DNA from: DATMRS01 sp035566015
Lineage (GTDB): Bacteria; Pseudomonadota; Alphaproteobacteria; Sphingomonadales; Sphingomonadaceae
Reading direction: 5' to 3'
Length of the DNA stretch: 64,000 bases
Assembly (NCBI GenBank): GCA_035566015.1
Contig: DATMRS010000004.1
Span: 1 to 64,000 of the forward strand
Positions 53,952 through 62,164 of this stretch are shown piece by piece. Made by a program: the position numbers and the translations under genes. Position 1 is the stretch's first letter. Each line of letters begins with the position of its first letter. The notes beneath the pieces are model-generated. The model was given only the letters and a program-made list of their open reading frames with translations. It was not told the DNA's origin and did not search any database.

Positions 53952-55714
53952 ACAAGCGGAAAAATAGGTCGGTGCGTGTCCAATTTGACCAACCCGCAAG
54001 TGTGCTGGGCATGATGGAATGGTTCGCAGGTCAGGATATTCCTGTCCTGCCGATCCACGGCATTGTTGATGGTCGTTGCACATGTGGCGACGGTGAATGC
54101 TCAAGCTGCGGCAAACATCCGATCAGTTCACTGGTTACCCACGGCGTCAAAGATGCAACAACCGACATGAGAGCGATCAGGCGTTGGCATCGCAAACACC
54201 CGGACATGAATTATGCCGTGGCGACTAACGGGCTGGCGGTTATCGACTGCGACAGCAAGGAGGCTTTGCGGGCGTTCCGGTCGGGTTATCGCCCTCCGCC
54301 CACCTTCACCGTTAAGACAGCGCGGGGGTTCCACTTCTATTATCAGGGAGACATGCCCGCGCGGAACGGTGTGCGCAGCAAGCTCGATGTAAAAAGCGGT
54401 CCCGGCTCCTATGTCGTCGGGCCGGGTTCGCGCCATGCTTCCGGTTCGATCTATGCGGTGTGGGAAGACGAACCCATTGCCGATCTGCCGCAGAACATCG
54501 CGGACATATCCGAACGGCCCGAAGAACCGTCCGGCGAAGGCGGGCCGATCCCGGTCGGGATGCGCAACTCGACGCTGACGCAGTTCGCCGGTTACATGCA
54601 CGCACGCAACGTGCCGAAGGCGGCGCTGCTCGACGCTCTGAAGGCGCTTAATCGCGGCATGTCCGAAAAGCCGTTGCCGGATCGTGAGGTTCGGCAAATC
54701 GCCCGCAGCGTGTCGCGTTATCGGGTCAAACCGTTGCCCGGTATTCAGCCATTTTCAGAAGTGGCCGACGAAGAGCTGGAATGGCTTTGGTATCCCTATA
54801 TCTGCCTCGGGACGATTGGTCTGCTCGATGGCGATCCGGGCGACGGCAAGAGTCAATTCACCGGCTGGCTCGTATCGGAGGTCAGTAACGGCAGGGCGCT
54901 GCCCAATGGCATCAAACTGCCACCCGAGAACTGCTTCCTATTCAACTTCGAAGACCTGCCCGGTGCGGTCATCAAGAAGCGGCTTGAAGCCAACGGGGCC
55001 GATCTCGAACGGGTGTTCATTCAGACGGCAACCTTTAAGCTGACGCCGGAAATGGCCGACTGGCTGGACGGAGAAATCGCCAAGGCCAAGCCCCGCCTTG
55101 TGATCCTCGATCCTATACAGGCGTTCATTACCGGGGACGTGGACGCCAGCAACAACGTTGATGTCCGCGAGTTTATGGAACGATTGAAGGATATTGCCGA
55201 ACGCCGCCGCTGCGCCATCATCGTGGTTCGGCACTTCGGCAAGGGCCAGCACGATAAGGCAATGAAGAAGGGTATCGGGGCAACCGATTTTGTCGGCATA
55301 TCCCGCAACCAGTTTGGCCTAGCCCGGCGGCGGGACGATGTGCGCGGCTTCATAGTTTTCCACATGAAGACCAACTTCGAGCGCGGCGACGCAATGCTGT
55401 TCACGATGGGCGATGCCGATGGACGAAAGGGCCAGCAGCCGAAGATCGGCTTTGAGCGCTTCGAAAAGATCGACGTGGATGCCTTCTTTGCCGAAAAGCC
55501 CACGACCAGAGGCCCGGAACAGGATGAGCGGGAGGTTGCCAAGCAATTCCTATCGGATGCGTTGGCGGATGGCCCCAAGGCTGCAACGGCGCTCAAGTCC
55601 CAAGCTGAAGCACGGGCGATCAGTGCATCCACGCTTGATCGGGCAAGAAAGGAACTCAAGGTGATTTCGTTCAAAAAGGGTAAAATCTGGTACTGGTCGC
55701 TTCCGCCGGATTAA
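53948..55714 (+). CDS. Primase-polymerase/RepA-type ATPase (island replication protein)
   Basis: A 588-residue fusion. The N-terminal bifunctional primase/polymerase domain has CTCGDGECSSCGKHP, NYAVATNGLAVIDCDSK with the catalytic acids, and GPGSYVVGPGS; a short PriCT-like helical part follows; the C-terminal AAA/RecA-like ATPase has Walker A GDPGDGKSQ and Walker B RLVILDPI. It probably primes and unwinds the excised island. The ATG overlaps the small ORF upstream. Confidence 0.9.
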   Translation: MNKRKNRSVRVQFDQPASVLGMMEWFAGQDIPVLPIHGIVDGRCTCGDGECSSCGKHPISSLVTHGVKDATTDMRAIRRWHRKHPDMNYAVATNGLAVIDCDSKEALRAFRSGYRPPPTFTVKTARGFHFYYQGDMPARNGVRSKLDVKSGPGSYVVGPGSRHASGSIYAVWEDEPIADLPQNIADISERPEEPSGEGGPIPVGMRNSTLTQFAGYMHARNVPKAALLDALKALNRGMSEKPLPDREVRQIARSVSRYRVKPLPGIQPFSEVADEELEWLWYPYICLGTIGLLDGDPGDGKSQFTGWLVSEVSNGRALPNGIKLPPENCFLFNFEDLPGAVIKKRLEANGADLERVFIQTATFKLTPEMADWLDGEIAKAKPRLVILDPIQAFITGDVDASNNVDVREFMERLKDIAERRRCAIIVVRHFGKGQHDKAMKKGIGATDFVGISRNQFGLARRRDDVRGFIVFHMKTNFERGDAMLFTMGDADGRKGQQPKIGFERFEKIDVDAFFAEKPTTRGPEQDEREVAKQFLSDALADGPKAATALKSQAEARAISASTLDRARKELKVISFKKGKIWYWSLPPD

Positions 55715-55845
55715 TCCAACTATTCAAGTTTCCAAGTTTTCATCGCCGGGGAGGGGCGAGATGTTGCATCACGCAATTTCGTGCCGACCCAGCGCTTTTT
55801 ATGATGCTCCCGGCGTTGAAAACATGAAAACCTGGAATGTTGGAT
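55714..55845. repeat. Long imperfect inverted repeat after the primase gene
   Basis: Arms of 37 bases (55714-55750 and 55809-55845) match at 30 of 37 positions in inverted orientation, with a 58-base spacer. Left arm begins ATCCAAC and ends CGCCGGG. It starts at the last base of the primase stop codon. It could be a terminator, or the origin or iteron-like site used by the primase/ATPase. Confidence 0.6.
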
Positions 55846-55893
55846 TGGGCGGGGTGGGGGAGGCACCGGGCTGACCGATGCCCCGAACGCGCC

Positions 55894-56202
55894 TCAAACG
55901 GTCGGCGTTGCGGACAAAGCCTTGCGGGCTTCCGCCAGCGCCTTCGAGCCCGGCGTCCACTGCCACGGCTGCCTTGCGACATGCTCCTTGCCCAATGTCG
56001 GGTAGAGCTTGGTCTGCTTCGCGGCGAGCCGCAGCAACATCCGGGCGTCACGGGGCGGCAGTTTCAATTCGCGGGCGAGCTGGTCGAGCGTGACCAATTC
56101 GATTTTGGGGTCGACTGGTGTCTTAGCTCCGGATGCGGGCTTGGCCGCGGTATCGCCCTTGGTCAGCACGGTGATCGGCTTTGTGGGTTCGGTCGTCGTC
56201 AT
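55894..56202 (-). CDS. Hypothetical island protein
   Basis: About 102 residues. After a low-complexity Lys/Thr/Ala leader comes a helix-rich part (LVTLDQLARELKLPPRDARM, LLRLAAKQTKLYP) with a look of a small winged-helix DNA-binding domain. AAAGGAG precedes the ATG at 56202 by nine bases. Function unknown. Confidence 0.6.
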   Translation of the reverse strand: MTTTEPTKPITVLTKGDTAAKPASGAKTPVDPKIELVTLDQLARELKLPPRDARMLLRLAAKQTKLYPTLGKEHVARQPWQWTPGSKALAEARKALSATPTV

Positions 56203-56274
56203 GTCGGTCATCTCCTTTGGTTTGGGACCAACATTTCCATTAAGATGGGTTCGGAAGGTGTGTCAGGAGAAATC

Positions 56275-56502
56275 CTAGAAATCCCAGTCGATTTCCATGA
56301 GCGGGATCGAAAACGACGCTTTCCCATCGGTGAAGAAATATTCGTCGTCGTCGCTGCCGATCTCGAATGTGTATCGGTGGCCGTCCACGTCGATATGAAT
56401 GATCTCTTCGGGCGTGTGGATCACGTCGATCTTTGCGCCGGGGAATAGCGCCTGCGCGTGGGATAATAGATGCGACCAGTCGAGCGGCTCGTCGTTGGAC
56501 AT
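56275..56502 (-). CDS. Small acidic hypothetical protein
   Basis: A 75-residue acidic protein (SNDEPLDWSHLLSHAQALFP, EIGSDDDEYFFTDG). AAAGGAGG is at the right place before the ATG. No recognised family. It probably forms an operon with the gene at 55894-56202 on the same strand. Confidence 0.55.
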   Translation of the reverse strand: MSNDEPLDWSHLLSHAQALFPGAKIDVIHTPEEIIHIDVDGHRYTFEIGSDDDEYFFTDGKASFSIPLMEIDWDF

Positions 56503-56575
56503 GATGGCCTCCTTTCGTTGACCATCTTCCCAATAAGATCATGGGCGGAGCCGTGTCAGGAATATTCCCACTCGA

Positions 56576-56696
56576 AACCCGCTGATTCTGTGCCGGGTGC
56601 CGGTGCGCCAAACCGCGCTATTCGGGCAGGACCCGCTGATTGGATATGAGGCTAGATGACGCGCGAGGATCTCGGTTTTGCGGGTCTCGGACCCGC
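56576..56696. repeat. Cluster of att-like cores (right side of the island)
   Basis: AACCCGCTGATT at 56577, GGACCCGCTGATT at 56629-56641 and TCTCGGACCCGC at 56685-56696 repeat the core found at 49925 and 50016. The spacing from the first copy is about 6.7 kb. They mark a probable right end or the junction of two stacked insertions. Confidence 0.5.
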
Positions 56697-56780
56697 CCAG
56701 CTTTGGCGCTGGGTATCCGTAGGGTATCAGACCTGATCGATCGTCGTTACAAGAACCGAGATCGAGGTGGGGGCGTAGAA

Positions 56781-57272
56781 ATGTCGGAAAGATTATTTGT
56801 CGCTGTTTTAGGGCATCGTGATGCGGGAAAGTCGACGACCTGGAACACGCTATTCGGGGGAACAGTCCGAACAGGCAAGCACCCACGGAATCTAGAACTT
56901 TTCGCCGGGGAATGCTGCGATGTGTTTCTCGTTAGCGGCTCGCCCGAAGAGCGCGACGAGTATGCCGGAGACATTTTAGCGGATACCGATTGCCGAATTG
57001 TGCTGTGCTCAGCGCAATACATAGATGCCGTTCGAGCCACTTTTTCCTATGTGATTGAGGCCGGTTTCGATCTCTACATTCAATGGCTCAACCCTGGCTT
57101 CAGAGATTCTGGTGAAAGCTATGATCGCCTCGGCTTGGTGCCGCAGCTACTCGCGCAGGGGGCAACATTCTCGATCCGCAATGGCAAGACCGCCCCGCGT
57201 TTGCGAACGGACGAATTGCGGCAATTCATTTACGGCTGGGCGAAAGCCCGAAATCTCACATTTTCCTGCTGA
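56781..57272 (+). CDS. P-loop NTP-binding protein, unrecognised family
   Basis: A 163-residue protein with Walker A GHRDAGKST at residues 9-17 and the GTPase-like NTLFGG next to it. The remainder (LVSGSPEERDEYAGDILADT, VLCSAQYIDAVRATFSYVIE) has no Walker B that I can name with confidence. ATG at 56781. It precedes the nuclease-like gene by 73 bases on the same strand. Confidence 0.65.
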   Translation: MSERLFVAVLGHRDAGKSTTWNTLFGGTVRTGKHPRNLELFAGECCDVFLVSGSPEERDEYAGDILADTDCRIVLCSAQYIDAVRATFSYVIEAGFDLYIQWLNPGFRDSGESYDRLGLVPQLLAQGATFSIRNGKTAPRLRTDELRQFIYGWAKARNLTFSC

Positions 57273-57345
57273 AGGTTATCAGAGATTGTCGAAGTCCCCT
57301 CGAAGCGGAAAGCAGCCGGGTATCGCAGAAAGTCCTCTCTCTCCA

Positions 57346-59226
57346 ATGGAAATGGGGATACCGGGCTTTGGACCGGCTGATATTCCGGAAAAGCCACTTT
57401 CCAAGTTTGAAGGCGATCATGAGCTGGCTTTGTCACATGCACTGGAGCGGCTCCATTGCTTTGTTGCCGCACGCGATCCACTTTCGCTGCTTTCGCTTTT
57501 CGGCCGCCAGCATTTGATTGAAGCCGCACAAAGCGAGCGTGATGAGTCCGAGCTTGTTATTCAATCGGAAGCTGAGTTGCTCCAGACTCTGGCGCTTAAG
57601 TTCGACCATTGGGGGGTGGTCCCAACCTCTCCCAATAATTTTCAACGCTGTCACAAAATACTTCGGGATTGCCTTCATCACTATGCTGCGTCTATGCAAG
57701 ACGCACCCGATGATATCGAGTTCATTGTTTCTTATAAAGTAAGAATACAAACGCTCTTCTATAGAAATTCATTTTCGAGCGAAGTGGGCGCAATCATCGT
57801 TCCAGATTTGTTGTCGAAGATCGACCCAACAACGGAATCGACGCTAGGATACAAACTGTCAGATCTGGCGCGAGCTGCGTTTGATCTTCTGCGTCTTGTA
57901 GGGGAGCGGATGGAGAATTTCCGGGTTCGAATTGGCGCCATTCTCCGTGGTGACGATGTTGAGACGAAGATAAAGGAGTTCGCAGCGCATTCAGCGGCGG
58001 TGAACCGAGTGATCGCTAGGACCGAAGGGTGGTTCGTCACAAACAACTGGCCTTCAGACGCCGCCTTTCAAGCGTCCGAAGTTGGATGGTCTCCCGTTTT
58101 CACATTCTCCCGCAAGGGGCTGGTCGATTGCTATGGAGAAGCCGTAGCCTCTGCGCTCTTTGAACTTGGGATTCGTCCCGGTGAACTCTCAAATTTTAAC
58201 CTGCGGCAAGCATTCTTAAGCAGTCCGATCCGTCAACGTCCGTTCGTCCGCCTAGACGATAATCACCTCTTTGTACCCAACCCTGGGCTAATTGTCAGCT
58301 TCATTTTTGAAATGCTGGAGTATGTAATTCGTGCTCATCCCAAACTGCTTGATGCCTACCATAGGGCGCGCGCTAACTATCTACCAGAAGCCATTGAAGA
58401 ACTCGTTAGAGAAGCTTTGCCGTCAGCCAAGATATACCGAGAAGTAAAGTGGCATGACCCTATGACTGATACGCGCTATGAAAATGATGTATTGGCAGCG
58501 GCGGGGCATCACGTATTCATATTTGAGGCAAAAGCCGGGAAGATAAAGCCCGCAGCGCGGCGGGGTGGTCTCTCAAGCATCAAGAAAAATCTGAAAGAAC
58601 TGTTCATTGAGCCTGCTCGACAAGCTGCAAGGCTGGAAGACTCATTGCGCTCTGGGCAGGTGAAATCGGGAACGCTGGTTGATCGAGATGGAAATCCCGT
58701 CGAAGTCGATACTGGGCGTCCAGTCATAGTTCGAAAGATCAGTGTTTGCTTGGAACATTTCGCGGGTCTAACCGCCACGCGCCATAGCTATTCGGAGCTC
58801 GGTTTGTTGGCGAAGGGAGAACCTTGGGCGCCAATTTTGTCGCTCGGTGAGTTGCATATGATCGGTACGCATCTCGATGCTGAACCTGCCTACTTTCACT
58901 ATCTTAGCCGACGCCAGACGATCGAAGAGCAATTCGATTTTATGGGCGACGAACAGGACTTGCTCTCCGTGTACTTGGCAAATCGCTTTTGTCTTGATGA
59001 AAAAGCTTTGGCAGGTGTGCGTGTAATGTTTTTTGGAGCTGATGAACTAGCTCGTGAGCGGAAAACTCCGGCGTCAAACCGTAAGCGCTTCGACATACCC
59101 GGAATTAAGCTGCCATATTTGTGGCAGCGAATTGCCACGGAAATTTACGAGAGCGGCAACCAACACCGTTTCGACATGCTAGGGTCTAAACCCAATCAGC
59201 ATATTGAAAATTGGTCGATGTATTGA
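57346..59226 (+). CDS. PD-(D/E)XK nuclease-like protein with unknown N-terminal domain
   Basis: About 626 residues, A/T-richer than the core genes. Residues from about 370 read YREVKWHDPMTDTRYENDVL followed by AAAGHHVFIFEAKAGK: Asp (about 381) and Glu-Ala-Lys (about 394) form the D...ExK pattern of PD-(D/E)XK nucleases of the NERD/restriction type. The N-terminal half is helical, without a recognisable domain. It starts after the P-loop gene and ends exactly where the next IS element begins. Candidate defence protein. Confidence 0.65.
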   Translation: MEMGIPGFGPADIPEKPLSKFEGDHELALSHALERLHCFVAARDPLSLLSLFGRQHLIEAAQSERDESELVIQSEAELLQTLALKFDHWGVVPTSPNNFQRCHKILRDCLHHYAASMQDAPDDIEFIVSYKVRIQTLFYRNSFSSEVGAIIVPDLLSKIDPTTESTLGYKLSDLARAAFDLLRLVGERMENFRVRIGAILRGDDVETKIKEFAAHSAAVNRVIARTEGWFVTNNWPSDAAFQASEVGWSPVFTFSRKGLVDCYGEAVASALFELGIRPGELSNFNLRQAFLSSPIRQRPFVRLDDNHLFVPNPGLIVSFIFEMLEYVIRAHPKLLDAYHRARANYLPEAIEELVREALPSAKIYREVKWHDPMTDTRYENDVLAAAGHHVFIFEAKAGKIKPAARRGGLSSIKKNLKELFIEPARQAARLEDSLRSGQVKSGTLVDRDGNPVEVDTGRPVIVRKISVCLEHFAGLTATRHSYSELGLLAKGEPWAPILSLGELHMIGTHLDAEPAYFHYLSRRQTIEEQFDFMGDEQDLLSVYLANRFCLDEKALAGVRVMFFGADELARERKTPASNRKRFDIPGIKLPYLWQRIATEIYESGNQHRFDMLGSKPNQHIENWSMY

Positions 59227-59257
59227 TTCAAGGGCCTCCAGCAGAGGAGGCGTGGGA

Positions 59258-60015
59258 ATGTCGCGTTCGTTGTTTTGGTTGTCCAATGATGCGTGGGCTG
59301 CGATTGAGCCGCACCTGCCGAAGAACCAGCCTGGAGCCCGGAGGGTTGATGACCGGCGGGTGATCTCCGGCATCGTCCACATGCTTAAGTGCGGTGGCCG
59401 GTGGGCGGACTGCCCTGCCGAATACGGCCCGGCGACGACGGTCTACAACCGCTGGAACCGATGGAGCCGCCGAGGCATATGGACCCGCATCCTGGCAGCA
59501 CTGACCGAAGAGGGCTGGATTGCGGAGACGGGCCAGATCGACAGCAGCTACATCAAGGCTCACCGCAGCGCCAGTGGCGCAAAAGGGGGGCGCGAGCCAA
59601 TGCCATTGGCATCTCGCGTGGCGGCCGGACGACTAAGATCCACGCGCTTGTCGATGTTCTCGGGCGACCGCTCCGCCTTATTCTGACACCAGGCAACACA
59701 TCGGACGTGAAGGGCGCAGACCTGCTGATCGGCGAAACCATCGACATGAAGCGCGTGATCGCCGACCGTGGCTACGACGCAAACCGCATCAGGACGACCT
59801 TGCGCGAGCAGGGAACGATCCCCGTGATCCCCGGTCGCCGTAACCGCAAGCGTCCGATCCAGTATGACGAACGCCGCTACAAGGACCGCTGGCGGGTAGA
59901 GGCTATGTTTTGCCGCCTCAAGGACTTCCGTCGCATCGCTACCCGCTATGATAAGCTCGCCCGAAACTTCCTCTCAGCCGTGAGCCTTGCGGCTGCCGTC
60001 GCGTTCTGGCTTTGA
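59258..60015 (+). mobile_element. IS5-family (IS427-type) element, second copy, two-frame transposase
   Basis: First frame: FWLSNDAWAAIEPHLPKNQP, GGRWADCPAEYGPATTVYNR and IDSSYIKAHRSASGAKGG. Second frame: GISRGGRTTKIHALVD, VIADRGYDANRIRTTL and RWRVEAMFCRLKDFRR. The frames join at AAAAGGGGGG (59581-59590), the probable programmed frameshift. It differs clearly in sequence from the copy at 49074, so it is another IS species. GGAGG precedes ATG at 59258. Confidence 0.85.
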
Positions 60016-60048
60016 GAACGTTATGCTTCTTAAACCGAGGAAAGAACC

Positions 60049-60402
60049 ATGGCCGTCAAACGAATTATCGCCAATATCGCTGCGCCCCATCCTGATGCTG
60101 CTCGGTCATTCTATTGTGACATATTGGGCCTCGAAGCCGTCATGGATCATGGCTGGATTATTACGTTTGCTGCGCCGGCGATAGATGGCAGGCCGCAGGT
60201 CAGCATTGCCAGCGAAGGAGGTTCTGGAACGGCTGTTCCTGATCTCTCTGTCGAAGTCGACAACCTCGAAGAAGTCCAGCAGCGCGCCGAGAAAGCCGGG
60301 CTGAAAGTCGAGTATGGTCCGACGGACGAGCCTTGGGGCGTCAGACGCTTCTATGTCCGCGACCCGTTCGGACGCCTTATCAACGTCCTGAGACACTCAT
60401 AA
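60049..60402 (+). CDS. VOC-family (glyoxalase/bleomycin-resistance-like) protein
   Basis: A 117-residue single VOC module: RIIANIAAPHPDAARSFYCD, GRPQVSIASEGGSG, LSVEVDNLEEVQQRAEKAGL, RRFYVRDPFGRLINVL. The metal-site His is shifted or missing at the usual first position (NIAAPH). AGGAAAGA precedes the ATG. It is just after the IS element. Confidence 0.9.
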   Translation: MAVKRIIANIAAPHPDAARSFYCDILGLEAVMDHGWIITFAAPAIDGRPQVSIASEGGSGTAVPDLSVEVDNLEEVQQRAEKAGLKVEYGPTDEPWGVRRFYVRDPFGRLINVLRHS

Positions 60403-60819
60403 GTCGCATAGATGTCGTCGATTGAGTCTGAGCCCTAGAAGTCATACTTAATCAGCATCCATCAGACCTCAAGGGGCTCGAGCTGCGGGCGGCTCGTTGG
60501 AATCGAGGGTTGAGCACCAAGGAGGATATCGCATTTGTACGGCGTGCTATTGGGTCACGAGTTTTTGGCCTCGCTCTCGCTCATGTGAAGAAGTCTCCTA
60601 TTTCTAGCGTCGATCTCAGTCTTTTTAGCCGTGAGGTGCTCCAATCAGTTCCGATTACGGACCGCCCAAGTGACTTTCTGCTGGTCATTCGTTCACAGAA
60701 AAAATCCGCTGCTACTTACGATGGCGTTCACTTCGGGCGGTTGGCGCACGTATAGTTCGGCCAGCCAAGATCCATCTCCTTCACTTATCCTGTTGATCCT
60801 AACAGCGGAACTTTGAATT
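60403..60819. other. Stretch with no supported gene
   Basis: A frame of 81 residues at 60510-60755 starting with TTG (STKEDIAFVRRAIGSR) has AAGGAGG inside it, not before it, and no recognised family. I see no other signal. Confidence 0.4.
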
Positions 60820-61401
60820 TTACTTACCGAAATCGCCGATCGTTCCGCGCAGCATGTCATGGTAGAGTTCGGAGGCATCGCGTATCGCTTGCTTGAGTTC
60901 TTGTACCTTCGCGTATCGATTTGGCCCTCGCGGGCGGCCATACCGCATATCGCCTTCGACAAACCTACGAAGCTTGCGCACCTTCCGGCGAGTACGGGAC
61001 AAGGCATCCTCGCTCTGGCTGGCGTAGGTGAGCCTGTGCGCCTTGCGCGAGGCGAATATGCCGTCAACGAGAAATAGCTGTTCGCACCGCGCGCCAGTCA
61101 GCGGGCAAAGAAGGTAGCAGCGATAACCACCGTAGGGGCATGGCAAGCATTCGATCGCCGCGCGCTGGTCGGCTACATCACCGGCAATGCGCATTGATGC
61201 CTCGCCAGCGTCGCTCAGGTCGATGAAAATTCGAACGCTGAGCGCCTCTAGGCCCTGATTTCGCCAGTGCAATGTGTCATATGTGCATTCACCGGGCTGC
61301 AGCAGCCCAGCGCGCCGCAATATACGCAGGTCAATTGCAGGATATTGCTCAACGGCCCCGCGATGAATGCTGCGCCGCCGCCCGGAGTTGATGCCGCCCA
61401 T
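60820..61401 (-). CDS. Hypothetical protein with a Cys-rich centre
   Basis: A 193-residue protein that starts with MGGINSGRRRSIHRGAVEQY and has a Cys cluster CLPCPYGGYRCYLLCPLTGA then RC, compatible with a zinc knuckle. The C-terminal part is very rich in Arg and Lys. Similar GGxNSGRR proteins occur on sphingomonad mobile elements in my recollection; no function is known to me. Confidence 0.65.
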   Translation of the reverse strand: MGGINSGRRRSIHRGAVEQYPAIDLRILRRAGLLQPGECTYDTLHWRNQGLEALSVRIFIDLSDAGEASMRIAGDVADQRAAIECLPCPYGGYRCYLLCPLTGARCEQLFLVDGIFASRKAHRLTYASQSEDALSRTRRKVRKLRRFVEGDMRYGRPRGPNRYAKVQELKQAIRDASELYHDMLRGTIGDFGK

Positions 61402-61493
61402 GATGGCCTCTTTGTGTCGCTGATGTTGGCCATTATACGAAATAGTCTGGCGAAGATCAGGCCGAACCCCGGCTGTGCAGCCTAGCTATACAG

Positions 61494-61697
61494 CTAATCG
61501 AGTAGCCGCCCCGGCGTGACGCCCAAGGCGGTGGCGAGCTTGTCCACCACGGTAATCGTTGGGTTGCGCGCACCCCGCTCAAGGTCGCTGATATAAGTGC
61601 GGTGTAATCCCGCTTCGTCCGCGAAGGCTTCCTGCGACCATCCTTTTTCCTGCCGCAGCAGGCGTAGATTCCTCGCAAGGCGCTCCCGAATATCCAT
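61494..61697 (-). CDS. XRE-family helix-turn-helix regulator
   Basis: A 67-residue Cro/CI-type protein: LRLLRQEKGWSQEAFADEAG, LHRTYISDLERGARNPTITV, LATALGVTPGRLL. This single-domain form is common beside restriction and defence genes as a controller. It is divergent from the DUF5818-like gene. Confidence 0.92.
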   Translation of the reverse strand: MDIRERLARNLRLLRQEKGWSQEAFADEAGLHRTYISDLERGARNPTITVVDKLATALGVTPGRLLD

Positions 61698-61837
61698 GCC
61701 GTGACATGGACAGTCATGTAGTCAATCAGTCTACAGACAATCGGTGACAATTCACTTTGCCAGACCGCCGTCACTTTCTTATCGATGTCACTGATCGACT
61801 ACAAAACGAGGTGGCAAATGTATCAACGGACGCTTCC

Positions 61838-62110
61838 ATGCCGCTAGGCACGCTTCACACGGTGCGAGGCGTCATAGATCGGCGACCGGGCTATCGGTTC
61901 TTCATCGTCGTACACGACGGCGGAGAATGGGAACTCGAAGCAAGCCGTCGCTTTTCGCGATATCTCGATTGTCCCGTGACGATCGAAGGTGTTCGCACGG
62001 GCTTCAACCGACTGGAGGTGGTCAGGATCAAACGTGACGGAGAGGATTGGCCATCGAGCCAGAGCTGGACGCGGTGGTTCAATCGCTGGCGGAAGAAACA
62101 GCTAGAGTGA
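61838..62110 (+). CDS. DUF5818-type small protein
   Basis: A 90-residue protein: MPLGTLHTVRGVIDRRPGYR, WELEASRRFSRYLDCPVTIE, GFNRLEVVRIKRDG. The pattern fits DUF5818, a small beta-rich protein frequent in sphingomonads, function unknown. Upstream in-frame starts exist (TTG at 61757, GTG at 61811); the ATG at 61838 fits the family start. Confidence 0.65.
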   Translation: MPLGTLHTVRGVIDRRPGYRFFIVVHDGGEWELEASRRFSRYLDCPVTIEGVRTGFNRLEVVRIKRDGEDWPSSQSWTRWFNRWRKKQLE

Positions 62111-62164
62111 ATGTGTCTGCGCTTGCGATAATGTGAAGCGGCTCTGCGTCACCAAGCACTTGCG

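Noticed and set aside
60510..60755. A small gene of 81 codons.
   Set aside because: TTG start without a preceding ribosome site and no recognised family; kept only as a remark.
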